The notes under the pieces are model-generated. The model had not been told where the DNA came from. It ran no database searches and worked only from the letters and a program-made list of their open reading frames with translations. From Halomonas sp. DQ26W (GTDB lineage: Bacteria > Pseudomonadota > Gammaproteobacteria > Pseudomonadales > Halomonadaceae), in the NCBI RefSeq assembly GCF_003339685.1, contig NZ_QPKI01000002.1, positions 1 to 64,000 of the forward strand: a DNA stretch of 64,000 bases, read 5' to 3'. The stretch's first letter is position 1. Each line of letters starts with the position of its first letter. This document shows, piece after piece, positions 35,685 to 43,039 of this stretch. The translations under genes and the position numbers were made by a program.

Positions 35685-36587
35685 ATGAAGAATATACCGA
35701 CAGACTTGCTGCGCACTTTCGTCACCATCAAAGAATTGGGTGGCTTCACCAGTGCAGGGGAACTCCTTGGCCGCTCTCAACCGGCTATCAGTCTACAGAT
35801 TAAAAAGCTGGAATCGCTGATCGAAACCCAGATATTCGTAAGAGGAACGAGCCTAGAACTGACGGAGGATGGAGAATATCTTTACCACGCTGCCAGGCAA
35901 ATCCTTGAGATTAATGATACGACCGTTTCACGCTTGGGAGGAGCCAATGTCTCGGGGCGAGTTCGCCTAGGGATACCCAATGATTTCGAGCTAGCTTTTC
36001 TGCCAAAGGCATTGCGTAACCTGTCACGAACCTATCCCGACATCATGGTCGAAGTGGACTGTGATATTAGCAAGAGCATCTATCAAAAATACCAAAAGCA
36101 CGTCTATGACATCTGCCTTGTCATGGAACCTGAAAGAGCCCAAGAAGACAGGGATAAACGAGACTATCGCCTAGACCAACTGACATGGGTAATGAGCCCT
36201 GGAAATCTTGCTGAATTAGATCTGATCCCCCTGGTCACCTACCCGCAGGGCTGTATCTATCGGGCAATGCTGGAGAGTTCCTTAGAGAGGGCCGGTAGAC
36301 AATATCGCATCGCCTATACCACCCCCAGCCTGCTAGGAATAATGTCGGCCGTAGAGGAAGGCCTTGGTCTGACGGCGATGGCTTCATCGGTTGTACCGCC
36401 CCACCTGCCCACAGCAATCGAGACAAAGCAACTGCCGAGCCTCGGCTCGGTCAGTATTGGCCTCTACTACCGGGAGCGTGAGTTGAGCGTGGCAACCCGC
36501 CACGTACTCGACTTCTTACGCGTCGGGCTTGCCAATCTTGCTCCTCATCCCGTGCTTGGATCACGCGGACAGATAACGCCTACTTGA
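35685..36587 (+). CDS. LysR-family transcriptional regulator
   Basis: 300 residues. The N-terminal HTH (about 1-62) shows the LysR pattern GGFTSAGELLGRSQPAISLQIKKLE; the effector domain (about 90-290) follows. It is divergent from the symporter pair (144 bp) and converges on creatinase with an 8-bp overlap of coding ends. It is richer in A/T and uses AGA/AGG and ATA codons more than its neighbours, which hints at recent acquisition. Control of the symporter, creatinase, or both is likely. Confidence 0.85.
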   Translation: MKNIPTDLLRTFVTIKELGGFTSAGELLGRSQPAISLQIKKLESLIETQIFVRGTSLELTEDGEYLYHAARQILEINDTTVSRLGGANVSGRVRLGIPNDFELAFLPKALRNLSRTYPDIMVEVDCDISKSIYQKYQKHVYDICLVMEPERAQEDRDKRDYRLDQLTWVMSPGNLAELDLIPLVTYPQGCIYRAMLESSLERAGRQYRIAYTTPSLLGIMSAVEEGLGLTAMASSVVPPHLPTAIETKQLPSLGSVSIGLYYRERELSVATRHVLDFLRVGLANLAPHPVLGSRGQITPT

Positions 36588-37788
36588 CGATGTTGTGGTT
36601 CGGGCCGTACGGGAAGCCGGTAATGTTCTCGGCCCCGTGCTCGTTGACCACCAGGATGTCGTGCTCTCGATAGCCGCCGGCACCTGGGTTGCCTTCCGGA
36701 ACCATGATCATCGGCTCCATGGAGACCACCATGTTGGGCTCGAGCACCGTCTCGATGTCTTCGCGCAGCTCCAGGCCCGCTTCGCGACCGTAGTAGTGGC
36801 TCAAGGTGCCGAAGGAGTGCCCGTAGCCGAAAGTGCGGTACTTGAGCAGATCATGCTTGGCGAAGATATCGTTGAGTTCGTGCGCAATATCGCAGCAGCG
36901 TACACCAGGCTTGATCAGCTCCTGGCCCCGCCGGTGAACTTCGCAATTCGCCTCCCACAGCCGCAGGTGCTCGTCGGAGGCGTGCTCGCAGAACAGGGTC
37001 CTCTCCAGGGCGGTGTAGTAGCCTGAGATCATCGGGAAGGTGTTCAGGCTCAGGATATCGCCGGGCAGGACGCGACGGCTGGTCACCGGGTTGTGGGCGC
37101 CGTCGGTGTTGATACCCGACTGGAACCAGACCCAGGTATCCATCAGCTCGCTGTGGGGGTAGGTCTTGGCGATCTCACGCACCATGGCACGCTGGCCCGC
37201 CAGTGCGATTTCGTATTCCGGCACCCCGGCCGCAATGGCATCCCGCACGGCTACCCCACCCACGTCGGCAATCCGCGCACCCTGGCGAATCAGCGCGATC
37301 TCCTCCGGGGACTTGATCATGCGCATCTGCATGCTCGGCACGCCGATATCCACCAGCTCCACGTCGCCCAGTGCCGTCAACAGCTTCTGCTGATTCTGCA
37401 GCGTCAGGTGATCGAACTCGACGCCAACCCGGCGACGGCCCTCGCAGAGCTGCTTGACTGCCTTGAAGAAGTTGTCCTTCTGCCAGTCGGTATAGACGAT
37501 ATTGTCGCCCAGGCGATTGCGCCGCCAGGGCTGACCGCCGTCGATATTGGCGGTCACAGTCGTGAATCGGTCTTGAGTGACGACAAGGCCATAGTCACGG
37601 CCAAACTTGCAATAGACGAAATCGCTGAAGTAGTTGATGTTGTGATAGGACATCATCACCACGGCATCGATCCCGTTCGCCGCCATTGTCTTCCTGAGAC
37701 GCGCCAGCCTTCCTTGCATCTCGGCGTCCGAGAACGTCGGCACGACCTTTCCCCCGTTGGGAATCTCGATCAGCGATGGAAGTTGCAT
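36580..37788 (-). CDS. Creatinase (creatine amidinohydrolase)
   Basis: 402 residues from ATG 37788, with AAGGAG about ten bases upstream. It hydrolyses creatine to sarcosine and urea. The N-terminal domain (about 1-160) has SYHNINYFSDFVYCKFGRDY and the C-terminal domain has the pita-bread fold of M24 enzymes but without metals. By recall it is close to Pseudomonas putida creatinase along its entire length, and the catalytic residues line up at the same numbers: H232 (DGAHNPV), E262 (ALERTLF) and E358 (SMEPMIM). Its product feeds the sarcosine oxidase operon about 5 kb away. Confidence 0.93.
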   Translation of the reverse strand: MQLPSLIEIPNGGKVVPTFSDAEMQGRLARLRKTMAANGIDAVVMMSYHNINYFSDFVYCKFGRDYGLVVTQDRFTTVTANIDGGQPWRRNRLGDNIVYTDWQKDNFFKAVKQLCEGRRRVGVEFDHLTLQNQQKLLTALGDVELVDIGVPSMQMRMIKSPEEIALIRQGARIADVGGVAVRDAIAAGVPEYEIALAGQRAMVREIAKTYPHSELMDTWVWFQSGINTDGAHNPVTSRRVLPGDILSLNTFPMISGYYTALERTLFCEHASDEHLRLWEANCEVHRRGQELIKPGVRCCDIAHELNDIFAKHDLLKYRTFGYGHSFGTLSHYYGREAGLELREDIETVLEPNMVVSMEPMIMVPEGNPGAGGYREHDILVVNEHGAENITGFPYGPNHNIVK

Positions 37789-38214
37789 CTTGTTGTCTCC
37801 TTCGTCTTCAAGCGACCTGCGTCGCGGGGTTTGGGTCGACCTGCTGTACGGACGAATATGGCCAGCGGCAGGAGGCAACACCAATGACTAGTGCAAATCG
37901 GCCCATTGGCCACGGCAATACTCAGGATTTTCATAGCGTTGGAGAGACATTGATGGCGTTTACGGTGCCGAAGCGCCACCTGAGGGGGTTAACCAAACAG
38001 GTAAATGGGCTAAATTACCGGGACAGGTGCCAGAAGGGATGCGCTAGATAGCAGAAAGGGCCCACGACAATTGTCGTGAGCCCTCGAATTCTTGGAGCGC
38101 CCAGAAGGCTTACTGGCGGCGGCTGAGCGGCGGCACATCGTGCCCCCGTTGTCCGAAGCCCTCTTCAAACGTTATCACCATACCCAGGGCACGCCAGCCG
38201 ATGTCATCGTGATC
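37789..38214. other. Intergenic region between creatinase and the Crp/Fnr gene
   Basis: About 430 bp. It contains the likely creatinase promoter at the left, a strong palindrome at 38056-38084, and on the minus strand an open frame (38110-38214) that continues the Crp/Fnr frame after its TAG stop for 34 codons. I see no independent gene in it. Confidence 0.45.
38056..38084 (-). terminator. Terminator-like palindrome after the Crp/Fnr gene
   Basis: Nearly perfect palindrome AGGGCCCACGACAATT / GTCGTGAGCCCT; on the minus strand it is followed by TTTCTG. It lies about 130 bp past the regulator stop and past the in-frame extension. Confidence 0.6.
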
Positions 38215-38982
38215 CTACTTCGATGATGCTCTGGGGGGAGTAGAGGCATCGATCCCCTTATCCCGGGGTGGGCGACGATAGGACAGCAGGCGATCGTACT
38301 CCTTCTTGACGATCGCATAGCACTCACAGACTCGCGCTTCCAGGCCGGGCCTGTCCAGAATAGTGATGCGCCCGCGATGGTAGGAAATTAGGCCGGCCTT
38401 CTGCAGCTTACCGGCTGACTCGGTGACGCCCTCTCGACGCACGCCAAGCATGTTGGCGATCAGTTCCTGGGTCATTAGCAGTTCGTTGGTCGGCAAGCGA
38501 TCCAGGCTCAGCAGCAGCCAGCGACACAGCTGCTGATCAAGGGTGTGATGCCGGTTGCATACCGCGGTCTGCGCCATCTGGGTGATCAGTGCCTGGGTGT
38601 AACGCAGCAGCAGGTCCTGCAGAGGACCCGCACGATAGAACTCGGTCTTCACCAGCGGCCCCTTGAGGCGATAGGCGCTGCCCGCACTCTGCACGATGGC
38701 ACGGCTCGGTGTGGTTTCGCCGCCCATGAACAGCGAGATGCCGACGACACCCTCGGTACCGACAACGGCAATTTCTGTCGAATCACCATCTTCCATGACG
38801 CACAGTAGCGATACGATGGAATCCGTCGGAAAATAGACATAACGCATCGTCTCTCCCGACTCGGCGAGCGAAGCCCCCAGCCTCAACTCGACCGGCTCGA
38901 GGAGAGGCTCCAGGCGCTTGTATTCATCCATCGGTAAGGCTGCCAGCATGGCATTCTGACGCGGATCGGATTGTGGACCCAT
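38215..38982 (-). CDS. Crp/Fnr-family transcriptional regulator
   Basis: 255 residues from ATG 38982, with GAGGAG about 12 bases upstream. The cyclic-nucleotide-binding-like domain (about 15-140) and the Crp-type helix-turn-helix (about 155-215; MTQELIANMLGVRREGVTESAGKL, key part ANMLGVRREGVTE) are visible. The N-terminal Cys cluster of Fnr is absent, so it is not an oxygen sensor of that type; nor is the full cAMP pocket evident. Relatives of this form in Halomonas and Pseudomonas are often stress or stringent-type regulators. Function is not settled. An in-frame open stretch follows the stop codon. Confidence 0.82.
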   Translation of the reverse strand: MGPQSDPRQNAMLAALPMDEYKRLEPLLEPVELRLGASLAESGETMRYVYFPTDSIVSLLCVMEDGDSTEIAVVGTEGVVGISLFMGGETTPSRAIVQSAGSAYRLKGPLVKTEFYRAGPLQDLLLRYTQALITQMAQTAVCNRHHTLDQQLCRWLLLSLDRLPTNELLMTQELIANMLGVRREGVTESAGKLQKAGLISYHRGRITILDRPGLEARVCECYAIVKKEYDRLLSYRRPPRDKGIDASTPPRASSK

Positions 38983-39785
38983 GGTTGACAACACTCCTCT
39001 AGCTGACAAGTTCACCAAGCGCGGGGGCAACCACACACACGCGCGCCGGAATCAAAACACTTGCTATGTACGTTAGCGCAGGAACACACAATTGCTATGT
39101 GCATAAGGCAAACATCGCATTAATTTCCGCCCCTGTAGCCGACCGAGGTGGACTTGTGCCACGCCACCGGAAAGGCGCCCAAGGCATGAGCAGGAATCCG
39201 CGATGCCCTGCCTGTGCGGCTGATACAGAACTGGAGTCTGAGTTGGCGGCTGTCGACCGTTGAAAATTTTCAACCTTTGGCATGCACCATGTCGAAGGGC
39301 TTTGAGCACCCAGCCGCAACCTGCGCTTCTGGCGATTCCAAACGCTGCGTTCGCCAGCGCACAGTGAGTGAGCGCCATAAGGTTCATCCTCAGGGTGAGC
39401 GTGGCAAAGGAAGTGCCTGAACAGGACGTTGCGCTGCGCTAAAGGCGTGACAATCAACCATCTTAATGAGTAATGTCCATGAAAACCACGAAACTTAAAT
39501 CTAATTCATTCGAGCAAGTTAAATCAAATTCATTAGATGCTGAAGCCTTGGAGTGCTGGGGGGAACGGGCGCGGATTCAACTGTCTTACATGGACGCAAT
39601 TGCTGCCTATTTCGACTGATTGATAGATCTGTCAAGCCATTGATAAACAACACATCTTATGTGCTAGAAAATTTTTCTGCCAATAGAGAGGTGTTGTTAC
39701 CATGAAATATCGGACTCAAAAATGGAGTATCGATATAATCCCGTGCCGCGTGATAGCTGACTAATATGTGTAATCAGGAAGTATT
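38983..39785. other. AT-rich gene-poor stretch
   Basis: About 800 bp without a clear gene, noticeably richer in A/T than its surroundings between about 39440 and 39785. It holds the palindrome GTTGAAAATTTTCAAC at 39259-39274, a possible 48-codon gene at 39473-39619, and a 20-codon open frame at 39702-39764 with a good GAGAGG site before it, ending 21 bp before the next gene; the latter could be a leader peptide. Confidence 0.4.
39473..39619 (+). CDS. Possible small protein (48 residues)
   Basis: ATG 39473 (or 39479) to TGA 39619. It encodes a basic, Ser/Asn-rich N-terminus (KTTKLKSNSFEQVKSNSLDA) and a helical C-terminus (ALECWGERARIQLSYMDAIA). The ribosome site is poor and the codons are AT-rich relative to neighbours. 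The C-terminal helix with WGERA and YMDAIAAYFD has protein-like periodicity, which is why I list it. It may not be a gene. Confidence 0.3.
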   Translation: MSMKTTKLKSNSFEQVKSNSLDAEALECWGERARIQLSYMDAIAAYFD

Positions 39786-40166
39786 ATGAAATTCATCTTT
39801 GCCCTAGCGCTTGGAACGATAGCCTTGCTCTTGGCTGTCACCACCCAGGATTCGACTAGCGTGCGAATCTTGCTTGCTTCCGTGGGTCTGGCATTATGCG
39901 CGGTGGCGCTTAGCCCAGGGGCTGCTAGAGGTAAGCCGATAGCATCTTGGCACCTCAAGAAGCCGGGGAAACCCAAGCTGGCCGAATTCAGTGATCGACC
40001 CCAGGTTAGCTTGGCCGAACAAGCCCCCTTAACCCAATCGATACTGACTTCTAGCCCCGGCGGCAAGCACAGTGAACCCCCGCTTGACTACCGTTCATTG
40101 ATGCAGCCCCACAATGCGGCCGGGCCCAAGGCTCCGAACTCGCCGGCGCCCCAGCGGGTGCGCTAG
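39786..40166 (+). CDS. Hypothetical membrane-anchored protein
   Basis: 126 residues, ATG 39786, with AGGAAG about five bases upstream. Two hydrophobic segments come first (MKFIFALALGTIALLLAV and VRILLASVGLALCAVALSPG) and the rest is Pro/Lys/Ser-rich, lacking order-forming patterns. I recognise no family. It lies 90 bp before the convergent tRNA-Arg. The base use is less GC-rich than in core genes around it. Confidence 0.55.
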   Translation: MKFIFALALGTIALLLAVTTQDSTSVRILLASVGLALCAVALSPGAARGKPIASWHLKKPGKPKLAEFSDRPQVSLAEQAPLTQSILTSSPGGKHSEPPLDYRSLMQPHNAAGPKAPNSPAPQRVR

Positions 40167-40259
40167 GCCATCGACGGCATCAAGGACGCCTCAAACTGGA
40201 AGACAACAAAAAAAGGCCACCGCCACGATGGGCTAAGTAACCGTTTTTACTCGTATTCT

Positions 40260-40336
40260 TGGCGCGCCCAGTAGGATTCGAACCTACGACCCCTGCCTTC
40301 GGAGGGCAGTACTCTATCCAGCTGAGCTATGGGCGC
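40260..40336 (-). tRNA. tRNA-Arg (anticodon CCG)
   Basis: The 77-base cloverleaf is read on the minus strand: acceptor GCGCCCA pairing with TGGGCGC, D-arm GCTCAGCTGGATAGAGT, anticodon arm CTGCC-CTCCGAA-GGCAG with anticodon CCG, T-arm with GGTTCGAATCC, discriminator G and an encoded CCA at the 3' end. It reads CGG codons. Confidence 0.97.
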
Positions 40337-40623
40337 TTGCTTGCTATGAAGCGGCAACATCGTAACCGTCAGCGCCTGGACTGTCCAGCCTGGTCGTCCT
40401 GCATCGCCACTAATCTTCGCCCCGGAAGCTACGGTACCGCTCACGCACCCCAACAGTTTCCTCGCCGAAATGCGTCGCAACTTCCAGCTGGTACTCGAGC
40501 ACGGCGGCGCTGCCAGCCGTGCGCGCCCCGGCGTCGATCGGCAGAAGGGCTTGCCACGCCCCGCTTCGTGCTGTTGCCGAGCCTGCGAAATCGCTCTCGG
40601 CGACAGCAGGACCGGCGTGAATC
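40337..40623 (-). other. Gap with a coding-like remnant
   Basis: About 290 bp between tRNA-Arg and lhgO. On the minus strand the frame ending at 40410 has a protein-like tail with no start codon of its own ([20 protein letters not shown] then [14 protein letters not shown]). It may be the 3' relic of a gene deleted next to the tRNA, or chance. Confidence 0.35.
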
Positions 40624-41823
40624 TTATGTAGACTCCACCATCTCGCTGACCTTTTCCAGGATATGGCGGCCGATGGGGATGGCAGAAGTGGCTGCCGGCG
40701 AAGGGGCATTGCAGACATTTACGGTACGACGGGTGTTCACGAACAGAAAGTCGTCGATAAGCCGGCCGTCCTGCGAGACGGCCTGGGCACGCACGCCGGC
40801 GGGCCAGGGCTCGAGGTCGTCCAGGGTCAGGCTGGGGCAGTACTTGCGCACCTCCGCGAGATAACCCTTCTTGAACAGGGAGTTCTTCATCTCCACCAGG
40901 CCCGGCTTGAGGTTGCGGCCCAGCACCCTGAGCACCCCGGGATTGGTGAACATGCGCGCCATGTCGGGCAGCGAGATATCGCCCTTGCGGTAGCCTTCCC
41001 GCTTCAGTGCCAGCACCGCATTGGGCCCCACCGTCACCGAGCCATCGATCATCCGGGTGAGATGTACCCCCAGGAAGGGCATGGAGGGATCGGGGATGGG
41101 ATAGATGAGATGGTTGACGATACCGCTGTGCCGGTCGGGCAGCCGATAGTACTCCCCGCGAAACGGGCAGATGGTGAAGCCCGGGTTGCGGCCCAGCAGG
41201 CGAACGACCCGATCGGCCATCAAACCTGAGCAACTCACCAAATAGCGGCTGTTGAACTCCCCTTGCGCCGTGGTAACGATCACCTCGCCGGTGCGCTCGG
41301 CAATGCCGGTCACCTCATGGCCATAGCGGATCTGGCCACCGTGGCGTTCGAATTCGGCCGCCATCGCCTCGGCGACTCGCGCGTAGTTGACGATGCCGCT
41401 GGAAGGCACGAAGATTCCGCCGATGCCAGTGATATTAGGCTCGCGCTCCTTGAGCGCCTCGGCCGAGAGCCACTCCCGCTCCAGCCCATTGGCCGCGGTG
41501 CGCTCCCACAGCGCTTCCATGCGCTGCATCTCCTGGGCATTGGTCGCCACCAGCACCTTGCCGCAGATCGCGTAGTCGATGGCGTGACGCTCGCAGAATT
41601 CGCGAGTGGCAAGGTTACCCTCCAGGCAGAAGCGCGCTTTGAGGCTGCCGGGGGCGTAGTAGACACCCGCGTGGATCACGCCGCTGTTATGACCGGTCTG
41701 GTGCTTGGCGGGCCCCTCCTCCTTTTCCAGCAACGCGATCTTCTTCTCCGGAAAGCGTTCGATCAGCTGCATGGCAGTGGAAAGGCCGAGGATGCCGCCG
41801 CCGATGATAATGAAGTCGTACAC
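40624..41823 (-). CDS. lhgO: L-2-hydroxyglutarate oxidase
   Basis: 399 residues, usual length. FAD-dependent oxidase/dehydrogenase that turns L-2-hydroxyglutarate into 2-oxoglutarate and passes electrons to the quinone pool. FAD motif [20 protein letters not shown] lies at residues 5-24; [20 protein letters not shown] (about 41-60) is the signature of LhgO, and the C-terminal [16 protein letters not shown] carries the second flavin contact. No glaH or csiD partner is in the window, so the substrate may come from lysine breakdown elsewhere or from side activity of malate dehydrogenase. Confidence 0.95.
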   Translation of the reverse strand: MYDFIIIGGGILGLSTAMQLIERFPEKKIALLEKEEGPAKHQTGHNSGVIHAGVYYAPGSLKARFCLEGNLATREFCERHAIDYAICGKVLVATNAQEMQRMEALWERTAANGLEREWLSAEALKEREPNITGIGGIFVPSSGIVNYARVAEAMAAEFERHGGQIRYGHEVTGIAERTGEVIVTTAQGEFNSRYLVSCSGLMADRVVRLLGRNPGFTICPFRGEYYRLPDRHSGIVNHLIYPIPDPSMPFLGVHLTRMIDGSVTVGPNAVLALKREGYRKGDISLPDMARMFTNPGVLRVLGRNLKPGLVEMKNSLFKKGYLAEVRKYCPSLTLDDLEPWPAGVRAQAVSQDGRLIDDFLFVNTRRTVNVCNAPSPAATSAIPIGRHILEKVSEMVEST

Positions 41824-42015
41824 GCGCGCCCCTGTCGTCAGCGAGTCATATCAGGATAGGATTCCAACGATACCCTGTCGCAGGCCCCAGCGGCCATAGA
41901 ACTGTACCGATTAAGCGTCCGGGCGACCCTCTGCGGCAGCCGCAGTAGGAAGGTGGCTCGTCTCTACATGCCAAAGACATGGACAACAGCGTTTTCCAGC
42001 GGTTTGGGTTATCGG

Positions 42016-42021
42016 TATACT
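42016..42021 (+). promoter_or_regulatory. Possible -10 box for the dihaem cytochrome gene
   Basis: TATACT, a near-consensus -10, with TTTCCA 17 bp upstream as a weak -35 candidate. It lies 95 bp before the likely GTG start. Confidence 0.4.
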
Positions 42022-42116
42022 ACGCTGCATTGTGCGTTTCATGGTGTCCACGGCTTTCGTGTGCCAACGTCGCCACGAGCTGATAACGATTACAGGACCG
42101 TCGGGAGGTGGTGAGA

Positions 42117-42965
42117 GTGAAATCCAGCAAGTTGATCATGGGGTGTCTGGCCACCCTGGGCCTGACCGCGGGCGCCTCGTCCGTCCACGCCGAAGTGGAC
42201 AGGGACGCCATTGCCGAACGCCTGAAGCCGGCCGGCAACCTCTGCCTGCAGGGTGAGGATTGCGGCACCGCTGCCGCCCGTGAAGCGGAAGCGGACGCAC
42301 CCGCAAACGGTATCGATGGTGGTGCCATCTACAACCGCGTGTGCATGGCCTGTCACGAAACCGGGGCGGCCGGGGCGCCGGTCCGCGGCGACGAGGACGG
42401 CTGGGCCGACCGCATCGACAAGGGCTGGGATACCCTGCTGGACCACTCCATCAACGGCTTCAATGCCATGCCGGCCCGCGGCGGCAACCCCAACCTCTCC
42501 GACGAGGAAGTCGCCGCGTCCACGGCCTACCTGCTCGAGCCGGTGATGGATGTACCGGACGTTGCCGAGGATGCTGCAGCAGACGAAGAAGCCGTGACCG
42601 AAGAGGGTGCGGTGGAAGAGGAAGCCGCAGCCGTTGCAGCCGAAGAAGCGATTGAAGACGAGGCCATTGAAGAAGCTGCTACGGAAGAAGCGGCACCTGC
42701 CGATGAGGAGCCCGCCCATGCCGGCATCGATGGCGAAGCCATCTACAACCAGGCCTGCATGGCATGTCACATGACTGGTGCCGCCGGTGCGCCGATTCGC
42801 GGCAATGAAGGTCATTGGGGCGAGCGCATGGAGCAGGGCATGGATACCCTCTATGACCACGCCATCAACGGCATCGGCGCCATGCCGCCCAAGGGAGGCC
42901 AAGCCAACCTCTCCGATGACGAGGTCCGTGCCGCCACTGACTATCTGGTCGAGCCGACTCGCTGA
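42117..42965 (+). CDS. Dihaem c-type cytochrome (cytochrome c5-like)
   Basis: 282 residues from GTG 42117, eight bases after GGGAGG; GTG at 42108 or 42111 would overlap that site. A signal peptide (KLIMGCLATLGLTAGASSVHA) leads to two c5-like domains. Haem sites are CMACH at 76-80 and 214-218, and the axial Met candidates are M118 and M256 in AMPARGG and AMPPKGG. Between them, residues about 142-200 are almost entirely Glu, Asp and Ala, a flexible, strongly negative linker. It should carry electrons in the periplasm, perhaps to a terminal oxidase. The two domains are clearly internal duplicates. Confidence 0.92.
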   Translation: MKSSKLIMGCLATLGLTAGASSVHAEVDRDAIAERLKPAGNLCLQGEDCGTAAAREAEADAPANGIDGGAIYNRVCMACHETGAAGAPVRGDEDGWADRIDKGWDTLLDHSINGFNAMPARGGNPNLSDEEVAASTAYLLEPVMDVPDVAEDAAADEEAVTEEGAVEEEAAAVAAEEAIEDEAIEEAATEEAAPADEEPAHAGIDGEAIYNQACMACHMTGAAGAPIRGNEGHWGERMEQGMDTLYDHAINGIGAMPPKGGQANLSDDEVRAATDYLVEPTR

Positions 42966-42994
42966 TCCAAGGAGTCGCAGTAAGCAGTGATATG

Positions 42995-43019
42995 AACGGG
43001 GCGCCACTGGCGCCCCGTT
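42995..43019 (+). terminator. Terminator of the dihaem cytochrome gene
   Basis: Perfect 11-bp stem AACGGGGCGCC / GGCGCCCCGTT with a 3-base loop, ending in GTTTGC. It lies between convergent genes and may serve rep too. Confidence 0.8.
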
Positions 43020-43039
43020 TGCATTTCCCTCGACTCAAC

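Noticed and set aside
40247-41233. Minus-strand frame overlapping tRNA-Arg and lhgO
   Set aside because: It runs through the tRNA and shadows lhgO in another frame; the lhgO frame has flavin motifs and the correct length.
41824-42107. A riboswitch or small gene upstream of the dihaem cytochrome
   Set aside because: I see a plausible -10 box but no conserved aptamer elements and no open frame with a ribosome site.
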